64,000 nt of DNA from Augochlora pura (Eukaryota > Arthropoda > Insecta > Hymenoptera > Halictidae), in NCBI RefSeq assembly GCF_028453695.1, contig NC_135780.1:10103172-10167171 (forward strand). The letters are read 5' to 3'. Shown here piece by piece: positions 45,531 to 58,435 of this stretch. The translations under genes were made by a program, and so were the position numbers. The notes beneath the pieces were generated by a model that was not told the DNA's origin, made no database searches, and saw only the letters and a program-made list of their open reading frames with translations. Positions within the stretch are counted from its first letter, which is position 1. Every line of letters begins with the position of its first letter.

Positions 45531-46858
45531 TGTTTGCGCTCGGGCCGCGCGATGTTTCGAACGTAACGCGATACGAATTCGAGAATGGATATTAATAACG
45601 CGGCGTGGGAGGCCGCGTTAATATTCAGCTGTCCGCGAGCGCAAATGTTAATAATGATTTAAAGCACGGCCCGGGCGGCTCTCGCCGGGAGAAACGATCT
45701 CGCGGGAACCGTTCCACGGCTGCGCGACGAATCTCAAACGGGTCGAGAGAGAGATCGCCGGAGAGATCGAACGAGCATCGCTCGAGAGGAGAGACCCGAG
45801 AGAGTCGTCGAGCGTTCTCCAAATGTTCTCTCCGCCGTGGAATCGATTCGTCCGAGCCTTTCGATTGGTTCTCGAATCGTTCCGCGAACGGTACCAACGA
45901 CGTCGCGAGCTCCGGGATCCGTCTCCGGCTGCGTAGGCTCTCGAATGATCATCGCAATTCGCACAAATCTGTCGTCGAATCGATAATGGTGGGAAAGTGG
46001 TTGGAAAGGACCGCGAACGCTGTCCTACGGGCGAGCATGATTTCACGTTTCGAACGACGACGACGACGACGACGACGACGTCGAACTCGCTCCGAGCGAC
46101 CGAGCACGCGTCGGAGCTTAGGGTTATTCAATCGCGAGGATTTTAATCCCCTGGCTGGTCCAGGATTTTCCGCGCCTAATTGGAATAGATGGAACCGGAG
46201 GAGGATGATATACGCCGCGTAGAACGATGATTTCCCATTGGGTTGCGTCTGTTTCGATCGGTTGCCAATGCCAATTTAGTTTGCTCTAAGTGAGACGCGA
46301 CTGTCTCCGCGCGGACACCGTCGAATTATCGTGCAAACTGTTTTCTCGAAGTATAATGAAAATGTCAGCTGCATTTCTTTGCTAGCCCTGCCTAATTATT
46401 ACGGCTAAAAAATTAATCAGAATTATAAGAATTAAATTCGGTAATACTTGGATTTATATAATTGAATTTGTATAATTATTGTTTAATTATGTTTTACATA
46501 TATCTTATATTTATTCACTGAATATAATAATTTTTAACTGTATCGAGGTCAAAGTTTTCCTTGGGGGAACAATATTTATCCACTTTGTATGGTACATTTT
46601 CACAGGCGTTAAAAAGTGAACGCCGAGAATGCAAGTTTTAATTTACGGAGCTCATCGGTTGAAAAGGTACGCGTATTCAAAGTCGGCGAATTGTCAGCCA
46701 TTTTAGAGACTCTATTTTTCATTTCGGAAGCTTGCATTCTTGGCGCTTTTCACAGAAATGCACCATGAAAAGTCAATTAACATTGGTCCCCTAGGAAAAC
46801 CATAGTCTATATAAATGTCACATCATCGGATCATATAGACGAGACGAAACAACTGAAA
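45531..46858. other. Non-coding stretch, no gene seen
   Basis: CpG-rich to 46220, with a CGA triplet run at 46051-46080 that gives the plus-strand open frame 45605-46222 a poly-Arg segment. That frame and its minus-strand shadows lack domains and are not called. 46240-46858 is ordinary AT-rich DNA. Confidence 0.55.
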
Positions 46859-47090
46859 TTAACCCTTTGCACTCGAAGCCATTACGAGAGCAAATCTAAA
46901 ATAATTTTTCTGGCTTCCAATATTTCCATTTCATATAACAAAATTCATTCCGTGCGTATGAAATCGAGACTCATATAACAATTACACTTTCAACAATTTT
47001 TCAAATCTAATCTTCATCGATATTTATAAAAGTAATTTGTTGAACGTGTTGCAGCAATTTTAATGGCGCGACTCGAGTGCAAAGGGTTAA
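46859..47090. mobile_element. piggyBac-like MITE, complete
   Basis: 232 bases with TTAA on both sides. Ends CCCTTTGCACTCGAAGCC and CGACTCGAGTGCAAAGGG match the copy at 33263-33507 end for end in the same orientation. Confidence 0.92.
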
Positions 47091-49760
47091 ACAACTCTCG
47101 ATGTGTAATTACTGAGACAACTGCAGCGTTTGAGAAAGTGACGTGAACAAATAGAATCACTAATTAATCTAAGAATTAATTTCCTAAAGCGGTCGCCGAA
47201 AATCGATTCGCCGCAAAATTAAATTAAATTAAATTACTGTCACCTGCGAGATTTCGCGCAAAGAAACGGGGTTGACAATTCGTTCGTACTCGATTAAGAT
47301 AGTTTGCGGGATCTGTCGCGGCTCTGTGCACGTCTGACGATTGTTTCGGCCTAATTTCACGGCGTCCCCAGCTTTCTCGTCGCCGTCAGCCGAACAAAAG
47401 GTGTGCCGATAAGAGGATCGCCTGGTTTTTTTGTACGATCGATCTGTACATACGATTAAATTATCCTTCGGCCGGCAGCTCGACACCGCCCGTCCCCCGA
47501 CCCGTTTCGACTCACCAACGTTTTTACGACGACACGTAATTTTACGCCGACGAGTACTTGCGATCGCGTCGAAAATCGTTCGCGCAATTAGAGGTATAAT
47601 TTCCCCCCGCACGGTGTACACAGTCGATCTGATATTTTCCGGTGTTCCACGAACGTTTCCCGGCTCACTGTTTTCGTTCCCTGTCCGGCGATCGATGGTC
47701 GCCGTCGCGATCATTCTCCCGGAACAATTCGAGTTTTCTTTAACGTGACAATCAAGGGAACCGTGGCGGATCGAATACGGGACGAAACCGCGTCGGAGAA
47801 ATAAGAGAAAATTCGCGACGGTCGGTCGACGAGTCTTCTTCGTAAAATACACGGATAATTATCGTTTATCAGTAATAATTATCGTTTATCAGTAATAATT
47901 ACTGTTTATCGGTAACAATTACTGTATATCAGTGATAATTATCCTTTTATCGGTAACAATTATTGTTTATCGGAACGCGTTCGCAGCTAACATTGTCAAA
48001 AAGATTTACCGCCGGATTTAATTCGGAATAGAAAATAAATCAGCGAATTTTAAAACGATGGGAACGTCTGATAATTTCGAAAACGCGTTTGTAGAATCGA
48101 TTTTTAAATTACAGCACGTCCAACAGCGTACAACAATGTACGCTATCAGCCGAAAAGTATCCGGACACCGGGATGATCGCAGATATCGTCGGAATATCTC
48201 GTAAATGCAGTCTCTTTTATCGGTTTATCTTGCAGAGGTATAAATCCTGTGCTATCGTCAAACAACGCGGCCAGGATTTACGAACAAATGGATGTTGGTA
48301 AAATTGCGACAGCGGAAACGCGAAGAGTCCTTTGGCGCGAGGCGTTTAATCGTCCGCGAACGAAGTCGAAACGTCCACTAAAACGCGATCCGCTCGATTG
48401 GTGTTAAGATATTATTATTTATTTATTCGTTCATCGAATATATACGATTACCTATTTATTCGAAAATTACAGAGGTTTAGATTCACACGATAGAGAGTGT
48501 CAAATAAATGAAAAGAAGATCATTGTGCGGAAATGTCTGGACACAGTTGGTCAAGTAATTATTATATCGACGAAATATATTATTGGTGAAATAATTATCC
48601 GATCTTCTTTTGTGCATCGCTAAATAAAAGTTCCAGCACCTTATCGACCGGCCTTCGCGTAATTATCTCGCAAGATCGTCCCGGTTTCTCGTTACCTCGA
48701 GCCCGTCGAGTAGGAAATTAAGAAGGGAAAATAATTAACGCCGTGCTCCCTGTGTTCACTGTACGAGTGCGTTCGTCGTCGCGATAAGTTCTCCGGACAA
48801 TTAATTAATCACGCGATCCGCAACCAGCGCCGGATATCGTCAACGAGCACACTTTGCCCAAGCCCGCCCGTCCCCCCCGTCCCCCCTCGAATCCGTTCGA
48901 GGAGGACAAGGATATCCCTGTCGGTTTTTGTTGTTGAACGTTGTCGAAACCCTATTGTTTCCAGCGATCGGAACGAGATAAGCGGATTCCATTCTTGTAG
49001 ACGCACGCCGGTATGGAGTTTTTATTTTTGTCACGGTAACGTTTCATACGAACGAATGTCGTAGTCTGTCCTAGCCGTCGTACTATCTAAAAAAAAAAAC
49101 ATCATCGGTGTCCCCGATGCGGGACAGATGGGTGGGAGATAGATGATATTCCTATAGCGGGTAGGGGTACGAGATAATCTTCGCTGTCCTACTGTATATA
49201 AGTATGTATTATTAAATGGAGACGCGGGGGTTGGGGCGCGCAGTCCTCGCCGCGGAGTCTCGATCGAGTGAACTGCAGGCAGATTCTACGGATCCGAACG
49301 GTGATCATTTAATCATTTAATCCTGTCCGACCAGCGACACCTCTTCGATTCGTTTCGACGCCCTCCCCGCAATGAATTTCCCCCCGGCGATCTTCGCAAC
49401 GCGGCAGCTAAACGAGACCGTGCTTCATCGACGGTGACCGTGCCGACCGGCGGTCCCAGAATTTTTCCAAGGAAACGCGACGGCACGCCAATTACCCGGA
49501 CGGATACGAAGTCTGCGGAGATCGGGCTTAATTAATTAATCTCCGCTACGAAAGAACTTACATTTTTAATCTCCCTTTAATATTCTTTTGATCCCCCACG
49601 CTCTCGAGTTCTACCTCGAATAATTACAGAAAATTTCCGTTCGTCCAATATAACCGTGGGGAGGGAGGGGAACAATTACAAGTACAAGCTTACTCAAGGC
49701 GGCTAATTTTCATACGGAATTTAATTTCGGAAAATTTTCTATACCTTTTTCTTTCTTCTC
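47091..49760. other. Non-coding stretch with a 20-base minisatellite
   Basis: At 47856-47975 about six tandem units of TAATTATCGTTTATCAGTAA and variants occur. At 48146 and 48530 a phrase similar to CCGAAAAGTATCCGGACACC appears twice in direct orientation. A minus-strand open frame of 207 codons (47229-47852) is the longest here, but it has no recognised domain and mixed composition. CpG-moderate otherwise. Confidence 0.5.
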
Positions 49761-52700
49761 CTTTTTTTTTTTCTTTTTTAATGTACGTAGTTAATTTCCG
49801 TGCAAGTTGTTCGGTTCTACGTTCTGTACTTTTACCGGCGATTTTTCCGCGGTTCGCCAATTATGGGAGAACTTCTATCGTGATCGTCGCACCTCCGGCC
49901 GCTGATCTCGAATTCGATAATTACATTGTCTCGCGTCCCCGACACGCGGCAAGAGTAAGAACCTCTAATTAAACGGCCGGGTACCGATCGATGTCCGGGC
50001 AACTGGCGTTCCCGGCCCCGCCGCGGCCCGCGATTTAACGAGACGCTCATTATTCGGAATATCCCGGCCGCCGTCGATTCAATTAAGAATCGGAGTCATC
50101 AATTTTTCTACACGAATCTCTTCGGCTGCTTCGTGTCCGCTCTATCCCTCCCCTCCCCAATTCCCACCGTAAAAACACCCCCCCGGCACAGCCGCCGCCT
50201 AACCGACGACCGCGTCTGTCGTCTCCTTTCAGGTGGTAACCATAATTTTAATGGTCACCTACCCCGCAGCAATTAACCGTGTACAATTATCGAGCCACTT
50301 CGACGTACCGTATTAGACGATAGGAAGGGGATGAGCCGGTGTTTAAAGTAACGACCTACGTATAGGCTGTCCTAACGACATACAAAACAGAAAGTAGCGT
50401 GTAAAGTCGGTGTTTTAATTGCAAAACGAAACGCAAAAAAATGTAAAAGCATATATATATATATATATATAAAAAAAAGCACATAAACAGAAGCGTGTTA
50501 TGCGTGTAGAGCGTAGAGTTACAAATTGTTCCGATTTACGTGTAATTAGACGCCAGTGGAATTCGTCGATTAGATATTAACGCAGTTTACCCTTCGTCGG
50601 ATGTTGCGCGCCAAGCATAAACGCGTAATTATTGTAAATAATCGATTATTCCGCTCGTTACAGTTTGACGGGAATGCTGTTCGTGGATTGCGGCGGGCGC
50701 GCGCGGAATCCGCGCGATGTTCTCCGTGTTTCCGAACGGGAAACTGACTCGACGGAGATTTAGTTTTTTAGGGGAACCTCGTCTTGTTGTTTATTAATGT
50801 GCTCTCTGCTTTTCGTTTTCAGTGTCTTCCGCATTTCAGGACTTTTATTCGTGTTAGGATAATTTACCGTGTCTATGGTCGAATTTAAACAGGAATAAAA
50901 GTATATTGAATTAAAATTTGTATTGAATTAAAATTTGTATTGAATTAAAATTTAAATTGAATTAAAATTTGAATTGAATTAAAATTTGAATTGAATTAAA
51001 ATTTGAATAAAATTAAATTTGAATTTAGAATCTATTGAAAAATTGAATCTAGAATTATAGTTTCTAATTCTATATTTATCTTTATCGCAAAATTCTTCAC
51101 TTCGATGTTAAAATTAATCTACGGACGTTTCGAGCACATATCCATGTCTTCAAATAAATTTTAAAAAATACAGAAACTAACTTTCATTTTTATATTACAA
51201 AAATTCTATCTCATTCAAAAATTTGTAAAGACTTTGGCACTACGATACAGCGACAAACATAAATAAAATCGTCGAAGCTCCGTGGATAATTTTGACGGTG
51301 CATAATGTTATAAATTAATGAGAAATGAGGTTCATTTGATTCTTCGAAAATTAGCATTGCCTTCCGATTTATTAACGATTGGAAAAGGGAGAGCAGACGT
51401 CGAAATTGCGAGGACTTACAAAATGGCGGCCGCCGGCTGCTTTCGGCGGGAAGCGGTGTCTTGTGCGGGCGTTCAGGTCTCCGACGCAGGAGCGACTATA
51501 GCGCGATCCCCTCGGCGCCCAAAGGAACGTCCGACAGTCTGGGAATCCAGGAACAGCATTCCGCGACTAATAACCGGGGCACTCGACTCGCATAAGCGTC
51601 ACTTCCGTTCGTTCAACCGCGCGAGACGGATGCGCGACACTCGTAAAGGACTCGCGGCTGTATATAACGGTAACCATTACTCCGCGGAGGATATAAAGGA
51701 TGCTTGAATCGTTCCCAAGCGGTGAATCCTTGGGAAACGGATCGGTAACGTCGCAGTAAATTGCGTTTCTTTCCTTTAAAGGTCTCGCGAGAGATCGAAC
51801 AACCTAACAAAAGCATCGATGAATTTTATCTCCGATTTATTAAACGAATCTGTGAATCTGAAATCATTGCGTCGTTATAAATAATTTGTATCGACTCTCT
51901 ATCATCGGTTGTGGTTGCTATTAATTGACTACGGATTTTATGCATTTTTCGACAAATCTACCGCTCGAAGCAGCGGACAGATTAAAAGTGTTTAACAATG
52001 TCCAATGTGATTAGGATTTAGCCGATTAAACACCGTAATAGGATCTCTATTCCTTGAAATCGGTGTGAACAATATTTATTTGCCAGAAAGATCCGGAGTT
52101 TAATTAATCGACGCACCTCTGTGACAATTTCTCGATCGAGTGACCAAAATCTAAAGCCGTTCGACGCATTGTTAAGACATTCGAGAATCGATCATTGTTT
52201 CAACGAAGTTCGGCGATTACGTTGTCGCGATGCGGATCGATGCGATCGTCACGGTTCGTATCGATTCGGCGTATAGGCATACGTACTAACGCGCGCGCAG
52301 CACGGATCACAGCTGCGTTTTTTAAGCGATAAGATCAAGCCGAAAAATCAGACAGTATATATATAAAATATATGTATATTAATGTTGCGAAGAAAAATGA
52401 GTCGTGTAGATTAGGATTCGCGGTGCTCGCCGTATTTAAACGATCTAATGTTAACGAATCCGAAGCCGAGTTTCACGCCGATGCGACACACACGTGATTC
52501 TCCTGTTCGCTATCAACGGGGCATGCTTGCAATCATTCAACTGCGCCTGGGATTCCAGTGAACGAGATCATTTCGATGGTCGAATTTCAAGAATTTGAGA
52601 AGGAGAAGAAGAAAAAGAAAGAGAGGAAGATTAAAGAGATTTGTGTTTCATAACGAAATTAATTAAATTGCAGGATACGGTTTCTGGTAATTGAAGTTCT

Positions 52701-53450
52701 GATGAAATTTTCATTCTACGATGACTGAATGATCTCAGAGAGATTGTTCATAAATTAATTGACCAGCATTTATCGATCGATATTTAAAATCTCTGATTAT
52801 CAGGTCTGTTAGATTGTTTGTAAATTAATTAACCAGCATTAGTCGATCGATATTTAAAATCAATTTTAAATGAACTTAAAATCGATTTTAAAGCAACTTA
52901 AAATCGATATTAAAATAACTTGAAATCGATTTTAAAATTATCGTAATATATATAAAAATACAAATACATATTTCCACGAAGAATAATTTAAAACAATCGG
53001 TTCTCGACGACTTTTGTTCGTCCTATAGAGGCCTCCATTACCCAACGAAAAACATAAACGTCTCGTCAACAATTCTTTTTCAAATTCTTGAATTCGGCAT
53101 CGCATAAACTCGAAATTCCGGCCACGACGATCGCGCGGAATCTCGGACTAAATAGTTACGTAATGAAATAAATATCGGGGAGTTCGCGGAACGTTTCCCG
53201 ACGGTTGATCCCCGTCGGTGACGTACGGAGTGACAGCGACAGGAAAATCAGTCTGCGAGCTGACGTACGTCTAAGCGCACACGGTCGATCGTTAAAACGA
53301 CGCGGATAATAAATCTAAAAAAAGACACACACATGTACAATTAAAGCGAACGAAAACCGAACAACAAGAACAACAACCAAAAAAAAAAAAAAAATGGGAA
53401 AAAATACGAGAAAATCAGATTCGAGGGATATCAGTTGTCCCGAAGGTGGC
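49761..53450. other. Long non-coding stretch with short tandem repeats
   Basis: An AT run lies at 50451-50471. A 17-base minisatellite (ATTGAATTAAAATTTGT) occupies 50905-51006 in six copies. At 52755-52945 a pair of AATTAATT(G/A)ACCAGCATT phrases is followed by repeated AAAATCGATTTTAAA units. The frame 51318-51707 contains no recognisable domain. No gene is called. Confidence 0.55.
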
Positions 53451-54230
53451 GCACCGTTAACGATCGCGTGACAGGTGTGCGTGTGTCTGTGCGTGCGTGC
53501 GTGCGTGTGTGTGTGTGTGTGTGCGTGTGTGTGTGGTGTATCCAGGACTGCCAAAGAGCGCGAAATTTCTAAAATCTGTAGCTTTCTTTCCGCGTGCGGA
53601 AAGACGCGTGCGCGTGCGTACTCGCGTTCGCTTTCACAAACCAAAAGAGAAAAAGGAAAAAAAAAAGATACGAAACCCCGATGACACGATAAACGGTAAC
53701 AATTGAACGCGTTGTTCGCGACGCGATTCTGCACGGTCTTCTCTACAATATACATATATATATATATTTTTTCTTTCTTCTCTACGTTCGTCGCGCGATC
53801 GACCCGTCGAACGTTCGAACAAGTTGTTTCTGTTTCGGAATTAATTGCAATAGCGACCGATTGCGACTGCGTTCAATGAAGTATTAATAATTGTGTCCGA
53901 ACGGATGCTGTAACGGAAACCGTCACGCAGCGGGAGAAAAAAAAAGAAGCGTTTTCCATATTTCGCGAGCGGTTAATTGAGAGGGCGTAGCTTGTAAAAC
54001 GATGAAAATAAAAATACATCAGCGAGAGAGAGAGAGAGAGAGAGAATGCAAGGCATACAAAGAGACAGAGAAATAGAAAAAGCGAGAAAGAATAAACGAA
54101 AAAGAATAAGCGAGAAAGAAATAGCGCAAAAGAAAGAGTGAAATAGAGAGAAAGAGAGAGAGAGTGAGCGAATGAGTGCGAGAGTGAATGAAAGAGAAAC
54201 TACGATCGTACTTGTAGACGCATTACTCTG
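53451..54230. repeat. GT and GA microsatellites
   Basis: A GT/GCGT run occupies about 53474-53536. An AT run lies at about 53750-53770. A GA-rich tract with a pure (GA) core at 54022-54043 continues as AGAAAGAG-type sequence to about 54205. Confidence 0.9.
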
Positions 54231-55728
54231 GACATAGAAATATTTTTCTCATCGTCGTCGTGTACCTCGTATTTATTTTTCCGTGGATGTCGATTACTAT
54301 TTCCTGCCGTCGAGCACAATGACGCGCTGTTCCAGCTGTGCCAGGGCGAAAACGATCGCGGTACAACGAGGCGGAAGAAATAGAATGCACTGGCAGAGGT
54401 GAGGCGCGAGAACGCTCGCGAGAAAACTAATTGTAAACGTTCTGTCGGTAACGCATTAACGAGGAACTAAAAAGCTGAATTGCTATGTCATATTGTATGT
54501 TGTGTATATTATGAATGTTTAGAGGACCAAGAAATATACTGTACCGGTGTAAAAATTGCCGCCTCGTCCCTCCTCCCGTCTTCTCTGTGTTCATTACTTT
54601 TTATTTTTATTTAATCCACTGGTCTTTACCATTTTGTCAATTATGACAATCTTTTATTAGTCATTTATTAGTCTTTGGAAATTGAGGACATTCGATCATT
54701 TGAATCACTGGCATTTGACTATAATATTGAGTAGATGTTATTTTCGGTAGAAAAATTCGGAAAAGACGCGTCATTGTTAATAGGATACTAATTATTTAGG
54801 ATTACTAAGGATTAATAATTACTGAGGATTTTAGACGTTTATGGCAAAAACCAATCAGTGAGATTTAAAGCAAGAATTTAAGCACGTCGACGTATTCATT
54901 TCATATTAATCAAATTATTAAAAGGAACAATGAAATTTCTATTTGAATTTCTATTTGCTCCTTATAATGTTATAATGATTGTAAGAAAATTATGTTAAAT
55001 TCTGTAAAGTCTTTTAAGATTGGCTACTCAATACATATCGATTAACAATCACTGAAGAACAAAAGAGAATCAGTGTTAATACTACACGCTCTTTGTATAG
55101 TTCATAAACAATTCCCACTCCCGAGTTAATATTATTACGTTTACCAACACTGAATTTCTTACGTCGCTGTTTCAATCGATCAGAATTCACGTCGAATAAA
55201 TAATTAACGATAGCGCATTGAATCGAGCGAATAACAACCATGGTACACTGAATCGAATGAATAATAACCATGGAACAATAACCATGGTATCGAACAATTG
55301 TTCCAGAGGATTCAGAACATTTCGCCGATGTTGTTTAAGCAAATATCATTATCAGGTAAGTGATGCATTAAATCCTATATTAAATACGTAAGAGTGAATA
55401 AATAATTCCACGTGCACGATAACTATAGATAAATTTCAATATTGCTATACTAATTAATCTTTCATCTGTTTATTTTCGTCGCTAATTTCTGTACATTCTC
55501 ATTTATGGTATAAAGAAATATCATTCGACGATGTACAAATGTGTAAGCGACACGTTATATCCTAGATCAAATGTGTCGGAGTAAATAAATAATTCGACGC
55601 GCTCGATAAATTACTTAAAATTTCAAGGCCGCGTATTATTATTCTCGTTAATGATTTCTGCGAAAATTTGGTGCGCGGAACTGATGGAAATCGTTCGACT
55701 CGAGAGCTGAACAGAGGTAAACGGTATA
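54231..55728. other. Non-coding stretch, no gene seen
   Basis: AT-rich. A short direct repeat (ATTGAATCGA(G/A)(C/T)GAATAA-AACCATGG phrases) lies at 55215-55290. No supported gene. Confidence 0.55.
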
Positions 55729-56047
55729 TTAACCCTTTGCGGGCGAGAGGCGATTTTTGGTCGCCATAGCGTTTCATTTGGCAGGACGAGTGAGTGACGA
55801 GTGGTCGATGTTAAGATAATTTGTATATAAATTATAATTAATTGGAAAATATAATTGTATCTAATGGCATATAATCGTATATAAATTATATAATGATATA
55901 TAATAGCGTATAATCGTATATAAATGATATTTGTATTATATACAAATTAAAATATTAATTTCTATCCAAGACACTCGACACACCTGAGAGAATCGCCTCG
56001 TCCTGCCACCTCACCTGATCCAAAAAGTCATCGCCGCAAAGGATTAG
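55729..56047. mobile_element. TTAA-type MITE (CCCTTTGCGGGCGAGAGG type)
   Basis: 319 bases. The left end is TTAACCCTTTGCGGGCGAG and the right end TCATCGCCGCAAAGGATTA, with the right site mutated to TTAG. The phrases GGCAGGACGAGTGAGTGA and AATCGCCTCGTCCTGCCACC link it to 27393-27965. This copy lacks the extra internal segment of that one. Confidence 0.8.
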
Positions 56048-57786
56048 ATTCTACATTAAACGTATAAATAATTCGACGTTATAAATAAACCTAGTTAATG
56101 TTCCAGCGGCTTGCGCGGCTCGTTTTACTTCCTCCGCGACGGTGTCATTAAAAATACAGGATCGCTTTGCAAAACGAGTATAAAGCTGAACAGAAACGGA
56201 ACGGGTGTAAAGCGACCCCGAGCGGGTAACTAAAATACCATGAGCGGGTAACTAAAATACCCGAGCCGGAGACCGCAGAAACCGGCACGGTGTCCGATTT
56301 CACGGTGTTTAATCGAAGAATAACGGGCTGCTCGAGATATCCTGCACGATTTCCGTGACGCGCGCGGAGGGGGGAGGGCGCCGCCGTTCCAATCGGGACA
56401 ACGTCCCCGAAAACTGATTTACTATGCTCGCAATGACCCCTATCTCCGCCAGCGTACGAGAGGAAATCAATAAGCAGCTTGTGCACTGTTCGATCAATCG
56501 TTCCATTTACATTTTGTAAATTGAATTGGGTCGACGTTCGCGCACGGTCGGGAAAGACGTCTAACTTTTGTGTCGACCGCGGTTGATAAATAATTATATA
56601 ATACATATATAATTAGTCATGGTGTATAACTAGACCGCGGATATTGATGCGAAATAAAAATTGACCAAATGGATTGTAAAGAATATAATTTAATATTATA
56701 AATTAATAAACGTAACAAATTGAGAATAATGCAACAAGCATCCTCTAATTTTTCTAATGTTGTTACAATTTTGCATTTGATATTTTCGTTCTTGTTACAA
56801 ATGTATAAAATCGGTAGACGTATATTTAAAGCAGTTGGAAGATTGAAAGGCACTGATGAGCGTTGATGTATTAATGTGAACTTGTTAAGATTATTAAAAG
56901 AAGAAAGAATGCTTGAGATTGCATCCTATGTCGTGCGATTAACGTAGACAATTTTTATTTTTTATAATAATCGGTAATGGCTATGACTGTGCTGCAATAA
57001 CTATGTAAATAATAACTATGCTGTAATAAAATTGTAAATGATAATTATATTGTTAAATATTAATTTGTGTGAATTCAGCGCGAAACTCTCGATTTCATAG
57101 AGCACATTATTTTTTAACGCTTTCGTAAAATAATTTGATCAGTCACGATTAAGTACCAAGAATTGGAAGAGTATTCGTGCGTTAGCAGAGATCTCTAAAA
57201 AGAGCATCAAACAATTTCTATTCTAGACTCCCCGAGAAATAAATACTATCTTCAAAATAACACCCTTAACGCTAGGATGGCGGGTCTATTTAGACCCAGA
57301 TTATAAATATTAATCTATTATCGACTTTCTAACAGCTAATTAAAAATTGCTGTTCCATTAAAATCTATAAAAGTACAAATCTTGTACCGTACAATATAAG
57401 CTAAAAACAGTTGATAAAATTATCAATGATGAAAATGGTCCGCCATTATGAACTATTGGACAGGTATTCGGGAATCTGAGGAACACAGTTTCGAGCCGCG
57501 AGATCGCGACGACCGAATTTCTCGCTCCGCGGGAAGACGTCGCGGCGATGGGATCGCACCGAGGACGGCGAAACTGCGAGGAACAAAATTGCAGGCAACC
57601 ATTAAGAGCCGACTGGAAGCGTCAATTAAAACTTGGCCGGCCGAGCCGATCGATTAAGGGAGGAAGCCTCGAAGGACGGAAAAATGAAGTCGAAAGTTCA
57701 CTCGCGAGACACTCCGGGGCGGACCAAAGAGAAATCAGTCTTTCACCGGTGGATCAATGGGGAGGGGAGGGGGGACGTTCCGGCAA
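56048..57786. other. Non-coding stretch downstream of the cytochrome b5 gene
   Basis: CpG-rich at 56100-56420, AT-rich at 56600-57250. A palindrome GGGTCTATTTAGACCC lies at about 57283-57298 next to CCCTTAACGCTAGGATGG, and a weakly related GGTCCGCCATTATG lies at 57437-57450, a possible decayed MITE. Overlapping open frames at 57448-57790 are CpG-rich and unsupported. The 3' end of the minus-strand gene lies somewhere in this stretch; no clear nearby poly(A) signal was identified. Confidence 0.5.
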
Positions 57787-58239
57787 TTAAAGTCCGGCGA
57801 TCTTCAGGCCGTCGGGAACGCGGAAGATCCTCTCTTCCGGCGGAAGCTCGCCGATCAGATACCTCTCCAGGCTCAATTTGGCCGCCTTCGAGTGTCCGGT
57901 CCCGATGAAAGACAGCGTGGCGTCCCTGCCGGCGTACTCGAGGATCACGTCCGATCCGCCCGGATGGTTATTCAGGAAGTCCGTGCAGTCGTAGACGAAG
58001 TCGCGGATCACGATCCAGCAGCTGTCTGCGGTGTCGTGCCAGGCGACCTCGTCCAGCGTGATCGTCTTTAGACTGCCTATCTCCTTCTCTGTAGACGTCT
58101 TCGGCTCCTCTTTGATCTGTTTCAGCACCCTCTCGACGACACGGCCCTCGCTCAGGGTGAGATAATCGTCGTCCGGCGGCGTCGGGTTCCTCAGATCGAG
58201 CAGACCGCCGATCCATCCGGTCAGGTGCAATAGATCCAT
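57787..58239 (-). CDS. Soluble cytochrome b5-domain protein
   Basis: An uninterrupted 150-residue frame. Residues 59-133 form a cytochrome b5 haem-binding domain: TITLDEVAWHD (start of the domain), CWIVIRDFVYDCTDFLNNHP and the haem-ligand motif HPGG at 92-95, then YAGRDATLSFIGTGHSKAA with the second ligand His116, and a LERYLIGEL end. Cytochrome b5 proteins carry electrons to acceptors such as desaturases, hydroxylases or P450s; the partner here is unknown. A 58-residue N-terminal extension (MDLLHLTGWIGGLLDLRNPT, then acidic and Lys-rich) precedes the domain. No C-terminal hydrophobic anchor follows, because the protein ends EERIFRVPDGLKIAGL, so it is probably soluble rather than ER-anchored. 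The start is the first ATG, in GAAGACATGG context, and the protein-like frame does not extend upstream. GC3-rich codons fit a real gene. Two other frames over the same bases are shadows. No intron is seen; an upstream untranslated exon is possible. Confidence 0.93.
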   Translation of the reverse strand: MDLLHLTGWIGGLLDLRNPTPPDDDYLTLSEGRVVERVLKQIKEEPKTSTEKEIGSLKTITLDEVAWHDTADSCWIVIRDFVYDCTDFLNNHPGGSDVILEYAGRDATLSFIGTGHSKAAKLSLERYLIGELPPEERIFRVPDGLKIAGL

Positions 58240-58435
58240 GTCTTCAGGCTCGCTGTTACTCGCTCTTCAATCAGAAACAATTGTTTGGTTAGTTGTTGGA
58301 TAGTATCGTGGAGTATCGTAGAGTTTCGATGGAGTTTTGATGCGTTGTCGGTGATTTTTAGTCGATGCGTTTGTCACGGATACGAGGAAGATCGATGACG
58401 TAGTTGAAGATTGAAAAGACAAAGATGACTTGAAG
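58240..58435 (-). promoter_or_regulatory. Upstream region of the cytochrome b5 gene
   Basis: This would hold the 5' untranslated region and possibly the promoter. I see no TATA box or initiator that I would commit to. Confidence 0.25.

Noticed and set aside
45605..46222. 205-codon arginine-rich frame after the gene
   Set aside because: The poly-Arg segment comes from a CGA triplet run. No domain, and shadow frames of equal quality exist on the minus strand.
47229..47852. 207-codon minus-strand frame
   Set aside because: No recognisable domain or signal. The composition is that of random CpG-rich DNA, and the beginning lies next to a minisatellite.
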